Source of the DNA: Bifidobacterium sp. 7101
GTDB lineage: Bacteria; Actinomycetota; Actinomycetes; Actinomycetales; Bifidobacteriaceae
Length of the DNA: 64,000 nt
Direction: 5' to 3'
NCBI RefSeq assembly: GCF_000499285.1
Contig: NZ_AWUN01000001.1
Coordinates: 496,001-560,000 of the forward strand
Shown here in pieces: positions 25,676 to 34,564 of this stretch (the stretch's first letter is position 1; each line of letters opens with the position of its first letter). A program made the position numbers and the translations under genes. The notes under the pieces are model-generated. The model was not told the DNA's origin and ran no database searches. It saw only the letters and a program-made list of their open reading frames with translations.

Positions 25676-26955
25676 GTCATCTGACAGTAACGAATACGGA
25701 CAGTGAAGGTAGGCAGTGCGGTTTGTCAGTCGGGCGTGAACGCACCTTGGCGGACTGGTCACCCAGGGATGATACCGACCAGCTTCGTAGTTTGGTCATC
25801 CTGGGATCCACTGGGTCCATCGGCACTCAGGCCCTGGATCTGATCAGTCGTCATAGGGATCGGTTCCAGGTTACCGGGTTGGCCGCTGGTGGTGCCCATG
25901 TCGAGCTCCTAGCCCGTCAGGCCCGCGATTTTGGCGTGACCCGTCTGGCTCTGGCCGACAAGGCCCAGGTTCCGGCTCTGCAGCAGGCTCTCGAAGCCCT
26001 GGGATTGACCGGCATTCAGGTACAGGCAGGCATGGAGGCGGTCCAGGCCCTGGCCGGCTCCGGTAGTGATCTGGTCCTCAACGGCATCACTGGATCAGTC
26101 GGTCTGCGTCCATCCATTGCGGCCCTTCAGGCCGGATCCCAGCTGGCTCTGGCCAACAAGGAGTCCGTAGTGGCCGGCGGCCATCTGCTCTTTGATGCCG
26201 AGGTAAGGCCGGGCCAGATCAACCCGGTCGACTCCGAGCATTCGGCCATCTGGCAGTCCCTGCGTTCTGGGCAGCATAGAGAGGTGGCCCGTCTGGTGGT
26301 CACCGCCTCAGGAGGTCCCTTCCGAGGCTGGAGCCGTCAAGCCATGCGCGGGGTCACCCCTGAGCAGGCCCTGAACCATCCGACCTGGTCCATGGGTCCG
26401 GTGGTCACCATCAACTCCTCCACCATGGTCAACAAGGGTCTGGAGGTCATCGAGGCCAGCCGACTCTTCCGGATCGAGCCCGAGCGGATAACCGTGGTGG
26501 TCCACCCCCAGTCCGTGGTCCACTCCATGGTCCAGTTCCAGGACGGGGCCACCATAAGCCAGGCCTCGCCTCCTGACATGCGTCTGCCCATCGCCCTGGG
26601 CCTTTCGGCGCCCGCCCGTCTTGACCATGTGGCTGCGGCCTGCGACTGGTCCAAGGCAAGCACCTGGACTTTCGAGCCCTTGGATAACGAGGCTTTTCCA
26701 GCGGTCAACCTGGCCAGGCGGGCTCTGGGAAGTTGTGAGCCCATGACCGCGGTCTTCAATGCCGCCAACGAGCAGGCGGTCCGGGCCTTCCTTGATCACC
26801 GGCTGCCCTATCTGGACATCGTCGAAACCATCCGGTCGGTCATGGATGCCATGGAAACGCATCTTCCGGGAACATTCACATCCGTGGAGGTAATGGAGCA
26901 AGTCGAGCATGAGGCACGCCAAAGGGCCGATGCTTTGATAGACATGACTGCGTGA
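25672..26955 (+). CDS. dxr: 1-deoxy-D-xylulose 5-phosphate reductoisomerase
   Basis: Second enzyme of the MEP isoprenoid pathway; makes 2-C-methyl-D-erythritol 4-phosphate with NADPH and a divalent metal. In 427 residues: nucleotide motif [10 protein letters not shown] (44-53), NKESVVAGG, metal and substrate site [18 protein letters not shown] and the late NAANEQAV. It has about 38 residues before the nucleotide-binding strand, longer than the E. coli enzyme; an internal start is possible, but the ATG overlapping the previous stop codon suggests coupling. It overlaps ispG by four bases, so two MEP-pathway genes are translated together. Confidence 0.97.
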   Translation: MSHLTVTNTDSEGRQCGLSVGRERTLADWSPRDDTDQLRSLVILGSTGSIGTQALDLISRHRDRFQVTGLAAGGAHVELLARQARDFGVTRLALADKAQVPALQQALEALGLTGIQVQAGMEAVQALAGSGSDLVLNGITGSVGLRPSIAALQAGSQLALANKESVVAGGHLLFDAEVRPGQINPVDSEHSAIWQSLRSGQHREVARLVVTASGGPFRGWSRQAMRGVTPEQALNHPTWSMGPVVTINSSTMVNKGLEVIEASRLFRIEPERITVVVHPQSVVHSMVQFQDGATISQASPPDMRLPIALGLSAPARLDHVAAACDWSKASTWTFEPLDNEAFPAVNLARRALGSCEPMTAVFNAANEQAVRAFLDHRLPYLDIVETIRSVMDAMETHLPGTFTSVEVMEQVEHEARQRADALIDMTA

Positions 26956-28181
26956 GTAGCATTCCCAAGACCGAACAGTCATCATCCTCCCAAGGGTTCC
27001 GCAAGACAGGCGATCAGGCCATCAGCCAGACTCCGCTGCATCCTCGTCGCCGCTCCCGTCGGATCATGGTGGGGCCTGTGCCGGTCGGCGGGGGAGCCCC
27101 TATTTCGGTGCAGTCCATGACCAACACGGTCACCGCTGACATCAATGCCACCTTGCAGCAGATCGCCGAGCTGGCCGCCGCCGGTTGCGATATCGTGCGG
27201 GTGGCTGTGCCCAGCCAGGATGATGCCGATGCGCTTCCCATCATTGCGAAGAAGTCGCCCATCCCGGTCATCGCTGACATCCACTTCCAGAGCAAGTACG
27301 TTTTCCAGGCCATCGATGCCGGCTGTGCAGCCGTCAGGGTCAACCCGGGCAACATCCGCAAATTCGACCAGGTAGGACCCGAGATTTGCAAGGCGGCCAC
27401 CGACGCGGGCATCTCACTGCGCATCGGGGTCAACGCCGGCAGCCTGGATAAGGACATCTACGCCCGCTACGGCGGCCCCACCCCTGAGGCCCTGGTCGCA
27501 TCGGCCTTGAAAGAGGCCCATATGTTCGAGGACGTGGGCTTTCACGACTTCAAGATCTCCGTCAAGCACCACGATCCCGTAACCACGGTCCAGACCTACC
27601 GGCTCCTGGCCTCCAAGGGCGACTGGCCCCTCCATCTGGGCGTGACCGAGGCCGGGCCCTCCTGGCAGGGGACCATCAAGTCCTGCCTGGCCTTCGGCGC
27701 GCTCCTTGCCGAGGGCATCGGCGACACCATCCGGGTCTCCCTGTCCGCACCGCCTGTGGAAGAGGTCAAGGTGGGCTGCAAGATTCTGGAATATCTGGGT
27801 CTGCGCCAGCGCCACTTCGACATCATCTCCTGCCCCTCCTGTGGCAGGGCCCAGGTGGACGTGATCGAGCTGGCCAAGGAGGTCACCGAGGGGCTTAAGG
27901 ACATCACCGCCCCCATCCGGGTGGCCGTCATGGGCTGCATCGTCAACGGACCAGGGGAGGCCAGGGAGGCCGACCTGGGAGTGGCTTCGGGCAACGGCAA
28001 GGGCCAGATCATCATCAAGGGCAAGGTGGTGCAGACCGTCCCTGAGGACCAGATTGTTCCCACCCTGCTGGAGCGGGCCAAGGAAATCGCCGCCCAGATG
28101 GATGCCAAGGCGGCGGCTCAGGGAGAAACCCTGCCGAATGCTGGACCCATGGTGGTCCCGGTCACCGGCCGTGCCAGCTGA
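26952..28181 (+). CDS. ispG: 4-hydroxy-3-methylbut-2-en-1-yl diphosphate synthase
   Basis: Penultimate MEP-pathway enzyme, converting MEcPP to HMBPP with a [4Fe-4S] cluster. The 409-residue protein begins its barrel with [16 protein letters not shown]; cluster ligands are Cys294, Cys297 (SCPSCGRAQ) and Cys329, with Glu336 in [10 protein letters not shown] as the fourth ligand. The GTG start overlaps the dxr stop codon by four bases. Compared with the E. coli form there is an extra N-terminal segment of about 30 residues. Confidence 0.97.
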   Translation: MSSIPKTEQSSSSQGFRKTGDQAISQTPLHPRRRSRRIMVGPVPVGGGAPISVQSMTNTVTADINATLQQIAELAAAGCDIVRVAVPSQDDADALPIIAKKSPIPVIADIHFQSKYVFQAIDAGCAAVRVNPGNIRKFDQVGPEICKAATDAGISLRIGVNAGSLDKDIYARYGGPTPEALVASALKEAHMFEDVGFHDFKISVKHHDPVTTVQTYRLLASKGDWPLHLGVTEAGPSWQGTIKSCLAFGALLAEGIGDTIRVSLSAPPVEEVKVGCKILEYLGLRQRHFDIISCPSCGRAQVDVIELAKEVTEGLKDITAPIRVAVMGCIVNGPGEAREADLGVASGNGKGQIIIKGKVVQTVPEDQIVPTLLERAKEIAAQMDAKAAAQGETLPNAGPMVVPVTGRAS

Positions 28182-28209
28182 GGGCGTAAGCTCCATCCCC
28201 GCCACCGGC

Positions 28210-28215
28210 TACAAT
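28210..28215 (+). promoter_or_regulatory. candidate -10 element for the membrane hydrolase gene
   Basis: TACAAT ends seven bases before the GTG at 28223 and overlaps an alternative ATG at 28214, which argues for the GTG as start. No Shine-Dalgarno is present. Confidence 0.4.
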
Positions 28216-28222
28216 GGCCGAC

Positions 28223-29935
28223 GTGTCCCAAGAGGTTGAGCGTTCCCTCCCTGCAAGCGGGTGGAGCAGGGTCAGGCGGCTAATGACCAGCCTGCCCGTC
28301 TTCATCATCCTCATGGGACTGCTGGCCTCCGTCTCACACCTGACCGCCGTCCCCTGGAAATACGAACCAGTGGATCAGAATTTTCCTACCCTGACTCCGG
28401 ACACTGCGGTCACCTTCGACTGGCCTGCCGGGGTTGACAGGGATACCGTGGGGCAGTACCAGGTCGAATCCCGTCACCAGGAATTGAGCGTGGAACGGCC
28501 TGCCACTGGTGAACACCAACGCATCCGAATACTGATTCGCACTCCCAAGGGGGCTTCAGGTCCTCGGCCGGCTGTGGTCTTCATGCACGGCGCCGGTTAC
28601 GGCACCTGCGACAACTCCTTCGGGGACGTGGCCCGGACCCTTGCCTCTGCCGGTTTCGTCACCGCCGTACTGGACAAGCCGGTCTGGTCCACTACTGATG
28701 CCGACCGGGACTATCCCGCTTCGGCCAAGGCCTACGAGCGGGTTACCAATCTGCTGCGCGACCGGGATGATGTGGATGCGTCCAAGGTGGGCATCTATGC
28801 CACCAGTGAGAGCACCTGGATTGCCGCCATGCTGCTGACCATGGATCACCGGATCGCCTTCCAGATCCTGCTGAGCCCCATGGTCTATTCCCCTCGACAT
28901 GCCATGGGCTTCTTCGTGGCCCAGGACTTCGCCATCGCCGGGGCCAACCAGGGATACCAGTCGGTGGTCCGTCGTCTCTTCAGCACCGACGCCGCCCTTT
29001 TCGGCCTGAACAATCTGGATATCGACCCCACCGACCGCTACACCTACTCCATCCCCACGCTGCTGGCTTATGGGGCCAAGGACGTTATGACCGCACAGGT
29101 GGAAGGGGTCCAGCGCGTGCTGTCCCAAGCGCACGCCTCGGGCAACGAAAACGTCACTGTGCGGTCCTACCCGGTCTCCAACCATGTGCTGCGCCTGGGG
29201 GACGAGGCCCGGACCGGCACCCCCTTGGCCGACCACTACCAGCAGGACATGATTGACTGGGCGGTGGGTCAGGTCCATGGCCTGCATCAGACCAGCCCCA
29301 GCGTGGGCGGGGCCACCATCCATCAGTCCATCGCCGTGCCTACCGATCTGCGGGGGCGGCGTTCGCTGACCCTCTACATGGTGGTCCTGCACCTGCTGAC
29401 CCTGGTTCTTTTGCTGGCGGCCTTGGTCATGGCTCTGGTGGCCGGTCTGACGAAATTGTTCCGTCTGCGTCGGCGCAAGGATCCGGTGTTGGGCTTCAGC
29501 CATGGTTTCGGCGGCACACTGGTGACCATCACCGGCACCACCCTGGCCACCCTGGTCCTTTTCGGAGCCGGTCTGGGTCAGGTCATCATGGCCGTGGTGC
29601 GCTTGGGTTGGGGCGGCGTGCCCGACCAGGCTGGGGTCAGTTACTGGAGCTGGCCGGTTATCCAGGTGGTCTGCGCCCTGGTCATCTGGGCCTGGTCGCG
29701 CACCTTCGCCCGCATGGTCGAGGTAGCCTCCCTGAGGGGGTTGGACCGGTTTCCCGATCAGGTTCGCACAAGCAAGGCCGGCGGCCCCACTTTGCGTCAG
29801 CAGATGCGCAACCTGGATCCCAGACCTGTTCTGGCCTCCACCCGCTTTGGCATTGCCCTCTTCATCGTCACCACCCTGGCCATGTTCGGAGTCCTGCTGA
29901 TCTTCGCCTTCTGGGGCCTGTTCATCTACCAATGA
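28223..29935 (+). CDS. alpha/beta-hydrolase fused to C-terminal membrane helices, function unknown
   Basis: A 570-residue membrane protein. An N-terminal signal-anchor helix (about 22-42) is followed by an alpha/beta-hydrolase domain with the oxyanion motif VVFMHGAGYG, a degenerate nucleophile elbow IYATSESTW (Ser195; Gly neighbours replaced), a late acid in YGAKDVM and His in PVSNHVLRLG. From about residue 365 there are four hydrophobic helices with a basic loop (RLRRRKDP) after the first, ending at IFAFWGLFIYQ. The catalytic domain should face outside. It sits between ispG and recO. An ATG at 28214 in the same frame is the alternative start. Not recognised as a characterised family. Confidence 0.65.
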   Translation: MSQEVERSLPASGWSRVRRLMTSLPVFIILMGLLASVSHLTAVPWKYEPVDQNFPTLTPDTAVTFDWPAGVDRDTVGQYQVESRHQELSVERPATGEHQRIRILIRTPKGASGPRPAVVFMHGAGYGTCDNSFGDVARTLASAGFVTAVLDKPVWSTTDADRDYPASAKAYERVTNLLRDRDDVDASKVGIYATSESTWIAAMLLTMDHRIAFQILLSPMVYSPRHAMGFFVAQDFAIAGANQGYQSVVRRLFSTDAALFGLNNLDIDPTDRYTYSIPTLLAYGAKDVMTAQVEGVQRVLSQAHASGNENVTVRSYPVSNHVLRLGDEARTGTPLADHYQQDMIDWAVGQVHGLHQTSPSVGGATIHQSIAVPTDLRGRRSLTLYMVVLHLLTLVLLLAALVMALVAGLTKLFRLRRRKDPVLGFSHGFGGTLVTITGTTLATLVLFGAGLGQVIMAVVRLGWGGVPDQAGVSYWSWPVIQVVCALVIWAWSRTFARMVEVASLRGLDRFPDQVRTSKAGGPTLRQQMRNLDPRPVLASTRFGIALFIVTTLAMFGVLLIFAFWGLFIYQ

Positions 29936-29950
29936 AAGGACGGGACCGTC

Positions 29951-30673
29951 GTGGCCATCTATCGTGACGAGGGCCTGGTCCTCAGAACGGTCAAACTGGG
30001 TGAGGCCGACCGGATCGTCACCATTCTGACCAGGGGGCACGGCAAGATCAGGGCCGTGGCCAAAGGGGTACGGCGGACCAAGTCCCGCTTTGGCGCGCGG
30101 CTGGAGCCATTCATGCGAGACGATCTGCTCATCTCCCGCGGCCGCAACCTGGACATCGTCTCCCAGGCCGTCTGCATAGCCCCTTATGCGGATGCCATAT
30201 GCGCCGACTATGACCTCTACGCCAACGGAGGCGTCATGCTTGAGACCGCCGACAAGCTGGTGGTCGGTGAACATGAGCCGGCCCCGGAGCAATACCGTTT
30301 GCTGGTCTCCGCTCTGGCCAGCCTGGCAGGCCACCGGCACGGCCCTCGTGACATCGGCGCCTCCTACCTGCTGCGGTCCCTGACACTGGCGGGCTGGAGG
30401 CCCCGGTTGGATTCCTGCATCGTCTGCGGACGGACCGACCAGCTGACCCACTTTTCGGTGCCTGGCGGCGGGGTGGTCTGCAGTCGCGACAGGCCTACCG
30501 ATGCCGTGGCGGTGGATCCCGCCACCCTGGCACGCTTCCGGGCGCTGAGCAGCGGGGACTGGTCCAAGCTGGACGGCAAAGGCTCCACCCCCCTCTGCGA
30601 TGGTCTTGTTGAGAAATGGGGCGAATATTACCTGGAGCGGCCCATCAGGTCCCTGAGGCTATTAGATTCTTGA
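29951..30673 (+). CDS. recO: DNA repair protein RecO
   Basis: Recombination mediator that helps load RecA on gaps through RecF-type repair. The 240-residue protein opens with an OB fold (YRDEGLVLRTVKLGEADRIVTIL, KGVRRTKSRFGARLEPF), followed by the helical bundle. The zinc-binding region shows CIVCG but the second pair reads VVCSRDRP, with one Cys where two are usual, so zinc binding may be altered or lost. The GTG start has AAAGGA ten bases upstream. It ends three bases before uppS; recO and uppS are neighbours in many actinobacteria. Confidence 0.92.
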   Translation: MAIYRDEGLVLRTVKLGEADRIVTILTRGHGKIRAVAKGVRRTKSRFGARLEPFMRDDLLISRGRNLDIVSQAVCIAPYADAICADYDLYANGGVMLETADKLVVGEHEPAPEQYRLLVSALASLAGHRHGPRDIGASYLLRSLTLAGWRPRLDSCIVCGRTDQLTHFSVPGGGVVCSRDRPTDAVAVDPATLARFRALSSGDWSKLDGKGSTPLCDGLVEKWGEYYLERPIRSLRLLDS

Positions 30674-30676
30674 AGC

Positions 30677-31471
30677 ATGAGCTTTGACCCCGTCGACTAC
30701 ACCTCCCTGGATGTGCCTGCAGCCCCCTTCTCCGATCCCGCTCGTATCCCGCACTTTCCCGAGGGCTCAGTCCCGCGGCACCTGGGAGTGATCATGGACG
30801 GCAATGGCCGTTGGGCAAAGCAGAGGGGCATGGAGCGCACTCAGGGTCACCGGGCCGCCGAGCCGGTGGTTTTCGACACCATAGCCGGGGCCATTGAGGC
30901 CGGGGTCCGATACCTGAGCCTGTATACCTTCTCTACGGAGAATTGGAAGCGCTCGCCGGCTGAAGTCCACTTCCTGATGGGTTTCTCCCGGGACATCATC
31001 CACCGTCGTGTGGCCCAGATGGACGACTGGGGAGTGCGCGTGCGCTGGGCGGGCCGTCGTCCTCGGCTTTGGAAGTCGGTCATTGACGAGCTGGAGGCGG
31101 CTATGGAGCGCACCCGGCACAACACCAGAATCGATGTGATCTTCTGCATCAATTACGGAGGCAGGGCTGAGCTGGCCGATGCAGCCACCGACATCGCCCG
31201 GGAGGTGGCGGCCGGGCAGATCAAGGGCTCCAAGGTTACCGAAAAGATGATCGCCCAGCACCTCTACAACCCCGACGTACCGGACTGCGATCTGGTCCTG
31301 CGTACCTCGGGGGAGCAGCGCACCTCCAACTTCCTGCCCTGGCAGGCGGCTTATGCGGAGCTGGCATTTGTGCCCGAGCTCTTCCCCGACTGTGGGCGCG
31401 AGGTGCTCTGGCGGGCCATCGACGATTACATACATCGGGATAGGCGCTTCGGCGGCGTGGACCAAGCCTAA
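30677..31471 (+). CDS. uppS: isoprenyl transferase (undecaprenyl diphosphate synthase type)
   Basis: Cis-prenyltransferase that condenses isopentenyl units into the polyprenyl carrier lipid for cell-wall synthesis. The 264-residue protein has HLGVIMDGNGRWAKQRG with catalytic Asp41, GVRYLSLYTFSTENWKR, INYGGRAELADA and DLVLRTSGEQRTSNFLPWQ. Chain length of the product cannot be deduced. It directly follows recO, and with dxr and ispG nearby makes a small isoprenoid neighbourhood. Confidence 0.96.
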   Translation: MSFDPVDYTSLDVPAAPFSDPARIPHFPEGSVPRHLGVIMDGNGRWAKQRGMERTQGHRAAEPVVFDTIAGAIEAGVRYLSLYTFSTENWKRSPAEVHFLMGFSRDIIHRRVAQMDDWGVRVRWAGRRPRLWKSVIDELEAAMERTRHNTRIDVIFCINYGGRAELADAATDIAREVAAGQIKGSKVTEKMIAQHLYNPDVPDCDLVLRTSGEQRTSNFLPWQAAYAELAFVPELFPDCGREVLWRAIDDYIHRDRRFGGVDQA

Positions 31472-31637
31472 GGAAAACAAGACCTCTCAATTTGTGAAGT
31501 TAGCCATAGTCGTCCATATTTACAGGTCTGAACACTCTCGTAATGCCCTTGAAAGGTAGTCTGTGTCATATCGCAGCGGAGCAAGCCATGTCTGCTGTGG
31601 AAATCAGGGCAGCAAACGAAGCGAAGGAGTGACAGGC

Positions 31638-33068
31638 GTGGACGATAAGCAACGTATCATGCAAATCATCGAGGACAAGTCACAGGAGTTCATCGATGCA
31701 GCCGACCATATTTGGGGTACCCCCGAGACCAGATTCGCCGTGAAGGAGTCGGTCCAGCAGCACTACAAGGTGCTGGAGCAGGAGGGCTTTGACATCGAAA
31801 AGGGCGTGGGCCATATGGACTATGCCTACGTGGCGACCTGGGGCTCGGGCCGTCCGGTGATCGGCATCACCGGCGAATATGACGCCCTGGGTGGTCTCAG
31901 CCAGGTGGCTGATCTGGGCGAGCACAAGCCCTTGGTCGAAGGCGGCAACGGGCAAGGCTGCGGCCACAACATTCTGGGCATGGCAGCTGTCGCGGCCGGA
32001 GTCGGAATCAAGACCTTCATGGAGGAAAAGGGACTCAAGGGGACCATCAAGGTCTTCGGTTGCCCGGCTGAGGAGTCGGGCTATGGCAAGGCCTTCATGG
32101 CCAGGGACGGGGTCTTCGACGGGCTGGACCTGGCCCTGTCCTGGCATCCCTCGGATGTGACCCAGGCCTGGGGCTCCTCCAGCCTGGCGGTCCTGCAGGC
32201 CTACTTCGACTTCACGGGCGTGCCGGCGCACGCGGCTGCAGCTCCTGAGCTGGGCCGGAGCGCTCTGGATGCCGCTGAACTGATGAATGTGGGCGTGCAG
32301 TTCCTGCGCGAGCACATGATCGATGCGGCCCGCGTGCACTACGCCTTCATCGACGCAGGAGGCGAGTCGGCCAACGTGGTGCAGTCCCATGCCCGGCTTT
32401 ACTACTTCGTGCGCGCCCCCAGGATGGATCAGGCGCAGGATCTGTTCAAACGTGTGGAGAAGATCGCCCAGGGTGCGGCCCTCATGACCGAAACCCAGGT
32501 CAAGGAGGAGTTCGATGCGGCCTGCTACAACTTCATCCCCAACCATCCGCTGACCGAGGCCATAGACAGGAACCTGGACCTCGTCGGCCCCCTGCCCCTG
32601 GACCAGCAGGAGCTGGACTACGAGCGCCGCTATACCGACACGGTCCCCGAGGCCGGCAAGCAGCGGGTGCTCAGCCGCACCAAGGAGGCCTTCCCCGATC
32701 TTCCTGATGAGGAAGTCAGGAAGATGGCCGAGTTGACCATGGCCCTAAGAAAGTATCCACTGGTCTTCACCGATACGGCTTCGGGGTCCACCGACGTCGG
32801 CGATGTCAGCTGGCAGACGCCCACCGCCCAGTTCAGCGGCGGCTTCGAGCCCCAGGGCACCTCTGCTCACTCTTGGCAGTGGGCGGCCAACGGCAAGTCC
32901 TCGGTGGCCCACAAGGGTCTGCTGGCTGCGGGCAAGACCCTGGCCCTGACCGCCTACGATGCTTTTACCGACCCGGATCTGGTCAAGGCCGCCAAGGAGG
33001 ACTTCGACAAGACCTTCGCCGGCCAGGAGTACAAGGTCGTCATCCCTGACGATGTGATGCCCCACTGA
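31638..33068 (+). CDS. M20-family amidohydrolase (AbgB-like)
   Basis: A 476-residue metal-dependent amidohydrolase most like subunit B of p-aminobenzoyl-glutamate hydrolase. Metal-site motifs: TGEYDAL, GQGCGHN (Cys108, His110), PAEESGYGKAF (Glu145, Glu146), LSWHPSD and a C-terminal GTSAHSWQW; the lid domain lies at about 190-310. The GTG at 31638 is chosen because GAAGGAG lies eight bases upstream; a longer frame back to 31563 lacks one. It is followed by a transporter gene on the same strand, so it probably hydrolyses an imported N-acyl or peptide-like amide. The AbgA subunit is not present here. Confidence 0.87.
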   Translation: MDDKQRIMQIIEDKSQEFIDAADHIWGTPETRFAVKESVQQHYKVLEQEGFDIEKGVGHMDYAYVATWGSGRPVIGITGEYDALGGLSQVADLGEHKPLVEGGNGQGCGHNILGMAAVAAGVGIKTFMEEKGLKGTIKVFGCPAEESGYGKAFMARDGVFDGLDLALSWHPSDVTQAWGSSSLAVLQAYFDFTGVPAHAAAAPELGRSALDAAELMNVGVQFLREHMIDAARVHYAFIDAGGESANVVQSHARLYYFVRAPRMDQAQDLFKRVEKIAQGAALMTETQVKEEFDAACYNFIPNHPLTEAIDRNLDLVGPLPLDQQELDYERRYTDTVPEAGKQRVLSRTKEAFPDLPDEEVRKMAELTMALRKYPLVFTDTASGSTDVGDVSWQTPTAQFSGGFEPQGTSAHSWQWAANGKSSVAHKGLLAAGKTLALTAYDAFTDPDLVKAAKEDFDKTFAGQEYKVVIPDDVMPH

Positions 33069-33077
33069 CCTACTGTT

Positions 33078-33100
33078 CGGCTGCCGCCTGGCGGCAGCCG
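33078..33100 (+). other. perfect intercistronic hairpin
   Basis: CGGCTGCCGCC and GGCGGCAGCCG form an 11-base perfect inverted repeat around a single base, between the M20 gene stop and the MFS start. Without a U-tract it could stabilise the upstream mRNA or attenuate the transporter. Confidence 0.6.
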
Positions 33101-33125
33101 GCTTCGACTGAAGGACGACAGACCA

Positions 33126-34322
33126 ATGGCAATCAAGCAATCCTCAAAAACGGCGAGTGGAACACTGATCTTCTCCCTGATGGCCGGTTACTCGATCGTG
33201 TACATGGACAAGAACATGATTTCGACCGCCATCATCCCCATCTCCGAGCAGTTCCACCTTGACTCGGGGCAGACAGGCATCATCATGTCGGCCTTCTTCC
33301 TGGGCTACTCGCTCATGCAGATACCCAGCGGCTGGCTGGCCGACCGGCTCGGGGCCAAGCGTGTGTTGATGGCCTCCATGATCATCATTGGTCTGTTCAG
33401 CTACCTGTTCGGCCTGGCCAATGGTTTGGTATTCTTCATCATCGTCCGGTTCTTCGCCGGCATGGGCCACGGCGGCTACCCGCCATCCTGCTCAAAGTCG
33501 ATTGCGGAGAACTTCCCCCAGGAAAGGCGGACCTTCGTACAGTCACTGATTCTGTCGACCTCGGGCATCGGCGGCATTCTGGCCTTTGTCCTGGGCGCCA
33601 ACCTGGTCGCCATCAACTGGCACCTGGCCTACGCCGTGCTGGGCACCCTCTACCTGCTGGCCTTTGTCTGCATCCTGATCTTCGTGCCCTCCAAACCCCG
33701 GCAGCCCGAGGTTGACCAGAAGCCCGGAGCCAAGGGGGCAGGGTTCCTCGAGGTCCTGAAGAATCGGAACGTGCTGGTCCTCTTCGTGGCCATGCTTCTG
33801 CTCAACATCCTCCTGTACGGCAATATCTCCTGGATGCCCACCTTCATCAAAAACACCTTCGGGCTCTCGATCGGTCAGGCAGGCATCCTGCTGGCGGTCA
33901 ACGCGGTCTTCACGACAGTCGCCACCATCTATGCCGGTCAGCTGCTCTCGAAGCTCTTCCTAGGAAGGGAGAAGGTGGCCATCCTGGGTGCCGGGCTGAT
34001 CAGCGCCGTCCTGGTCGTCTGCTTCGTCTTCTCGCGCAACATCTGGCTCTCCCTCCTGCTGCTGATCCTGGTATCCTGCGTCTCCGTGGTGGCCTTCACC
34101 GGCATCTTCACCTGGCCCCACAAGATCATGGACCCGCACATCATCGGCTCCGCCATCGGCATCATCAATACCGGCGGCACGCTGGGCGGATTCCTGGCTC
34201 CCATGATCATCGGCTACCTGGTCAAGGCCGCCGGTGGCTCCTTCGTTGGTGCCTTCCTCTTCATGGGTGCGGCGGCCATCGCCTCCGGCCTCATGGCTCT
34301 GCTGGTCAAAGTCGGCAAGTAA
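33126..34322 (+). CDS. MFS transporter, anion:cation symporter-like
   Basis: A 398-residue 12-helix major facilitator. TM1 reads YSIVYMDKNMISTAIIPI with the charged DKN typical of anion:cation symporters, and the loop 2-3 signature is PSGWLADRLGAKRVL. It probably imports an organic anion or small amide together with a cation. The ATG has GAAGGACGACAG upstream. It follows the M20 amidohydrolase after 57 bases, so import and hydrolysis of the same compound is the natural reading. Substrate unknown. Confidence 0.87.
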   Translation: MAIKQSSKTASGTLIFSLMAGYSIVYMDKNMISTAIIPISEQFHLDSGQTGIIMSAFFLGYSLMQIPSGWLADRLGAKRVLMASMIIIGLFSYLFGLANGLVFFIIVRFFAGMGHGGYPPSCSKSIAENFPQERRTFVQSLILSTSGIGGILAFVLGANLVAINWHLAYAVLGTLYLLAFVCILIFVPSKPRQPEVDQKPGAKGAGFLEVLKNRNVLVLFVAMLLLNILLYGNISWMPTFIKNTFGLSIGQAGILLAVNAVFTTVATIYAGQLLSKLFLGREKVAILGAGLISAVLVVCFVFSRNIWLSLLLLILVSCVSVVAFTGIFTWPHKIMDPHIIGSAIGIINTGGTLGGFLAPMIIGYLVKAAGGSFVGAFLFMGAAAIASGLMALLVKVGK

Positions 34323-34387
34323 AGCCGGCGCTGAGGCAGCCTCGTAAAAGCTTCCGGTCCTGAAGCTCAAAGGTCTGAGACCGAGTC

Positions 34388-34465
34388 ATGGCTGGCTATC
34401 TATGGCAAGGAGTCACTGTGAAAGGACCGGTATCTCTTATAGGATCTCCGATTCTTTGGTTCTGA
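34388..34465 (+). CDS. possible small open frame (25 codons)
   Basis: In the 242-base gap between the MFS gene and the terminator, an ATG frame codes for 25 residues beginning MAGYLWQGV and ending ILWF. An internal in-frame GTG at 34418 has a good AAGGAG site, giving a 15-residue hydrophobic peptide instead. No homologue is recognised; it may be chance. The rest of this gap shows nothing recognisable. Confidence 0.15.
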   Translation: MAGYLWQGVTVKGPVSLIGSPILWF

Positions 34466-34500
34466 CCATAGTTGTTTGAATGAGGATGTTTTTACAAGAA

Positions 34501-34540
34501 AAAGGCCCGCTCCCTGAGCAATTTCAGGGAGCGGGCCTTT
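34501..34540. terminator. bidirectional rho-independent terminator
   Basis: AAAGGCCCGCTCCCTGA pairs with TCAGGGAGCGGGCCTTT around a six-base loop, between the plus-strand MFS gene and the convergent GH32 gene; flanking A and T runs serve both directions. Confidence 0.92.
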
Positions 34541-34564
34541 TCTATGCCGACCAAGGGAGTGGAA

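Noticed and set aside
28556..30451. A 631-codon antisense frame across the membrane hydrolase and recO
   Set aside because: It crosses two genes on the other strand, is Gly/Gln/His/Asp rich and has no recognisable domain.
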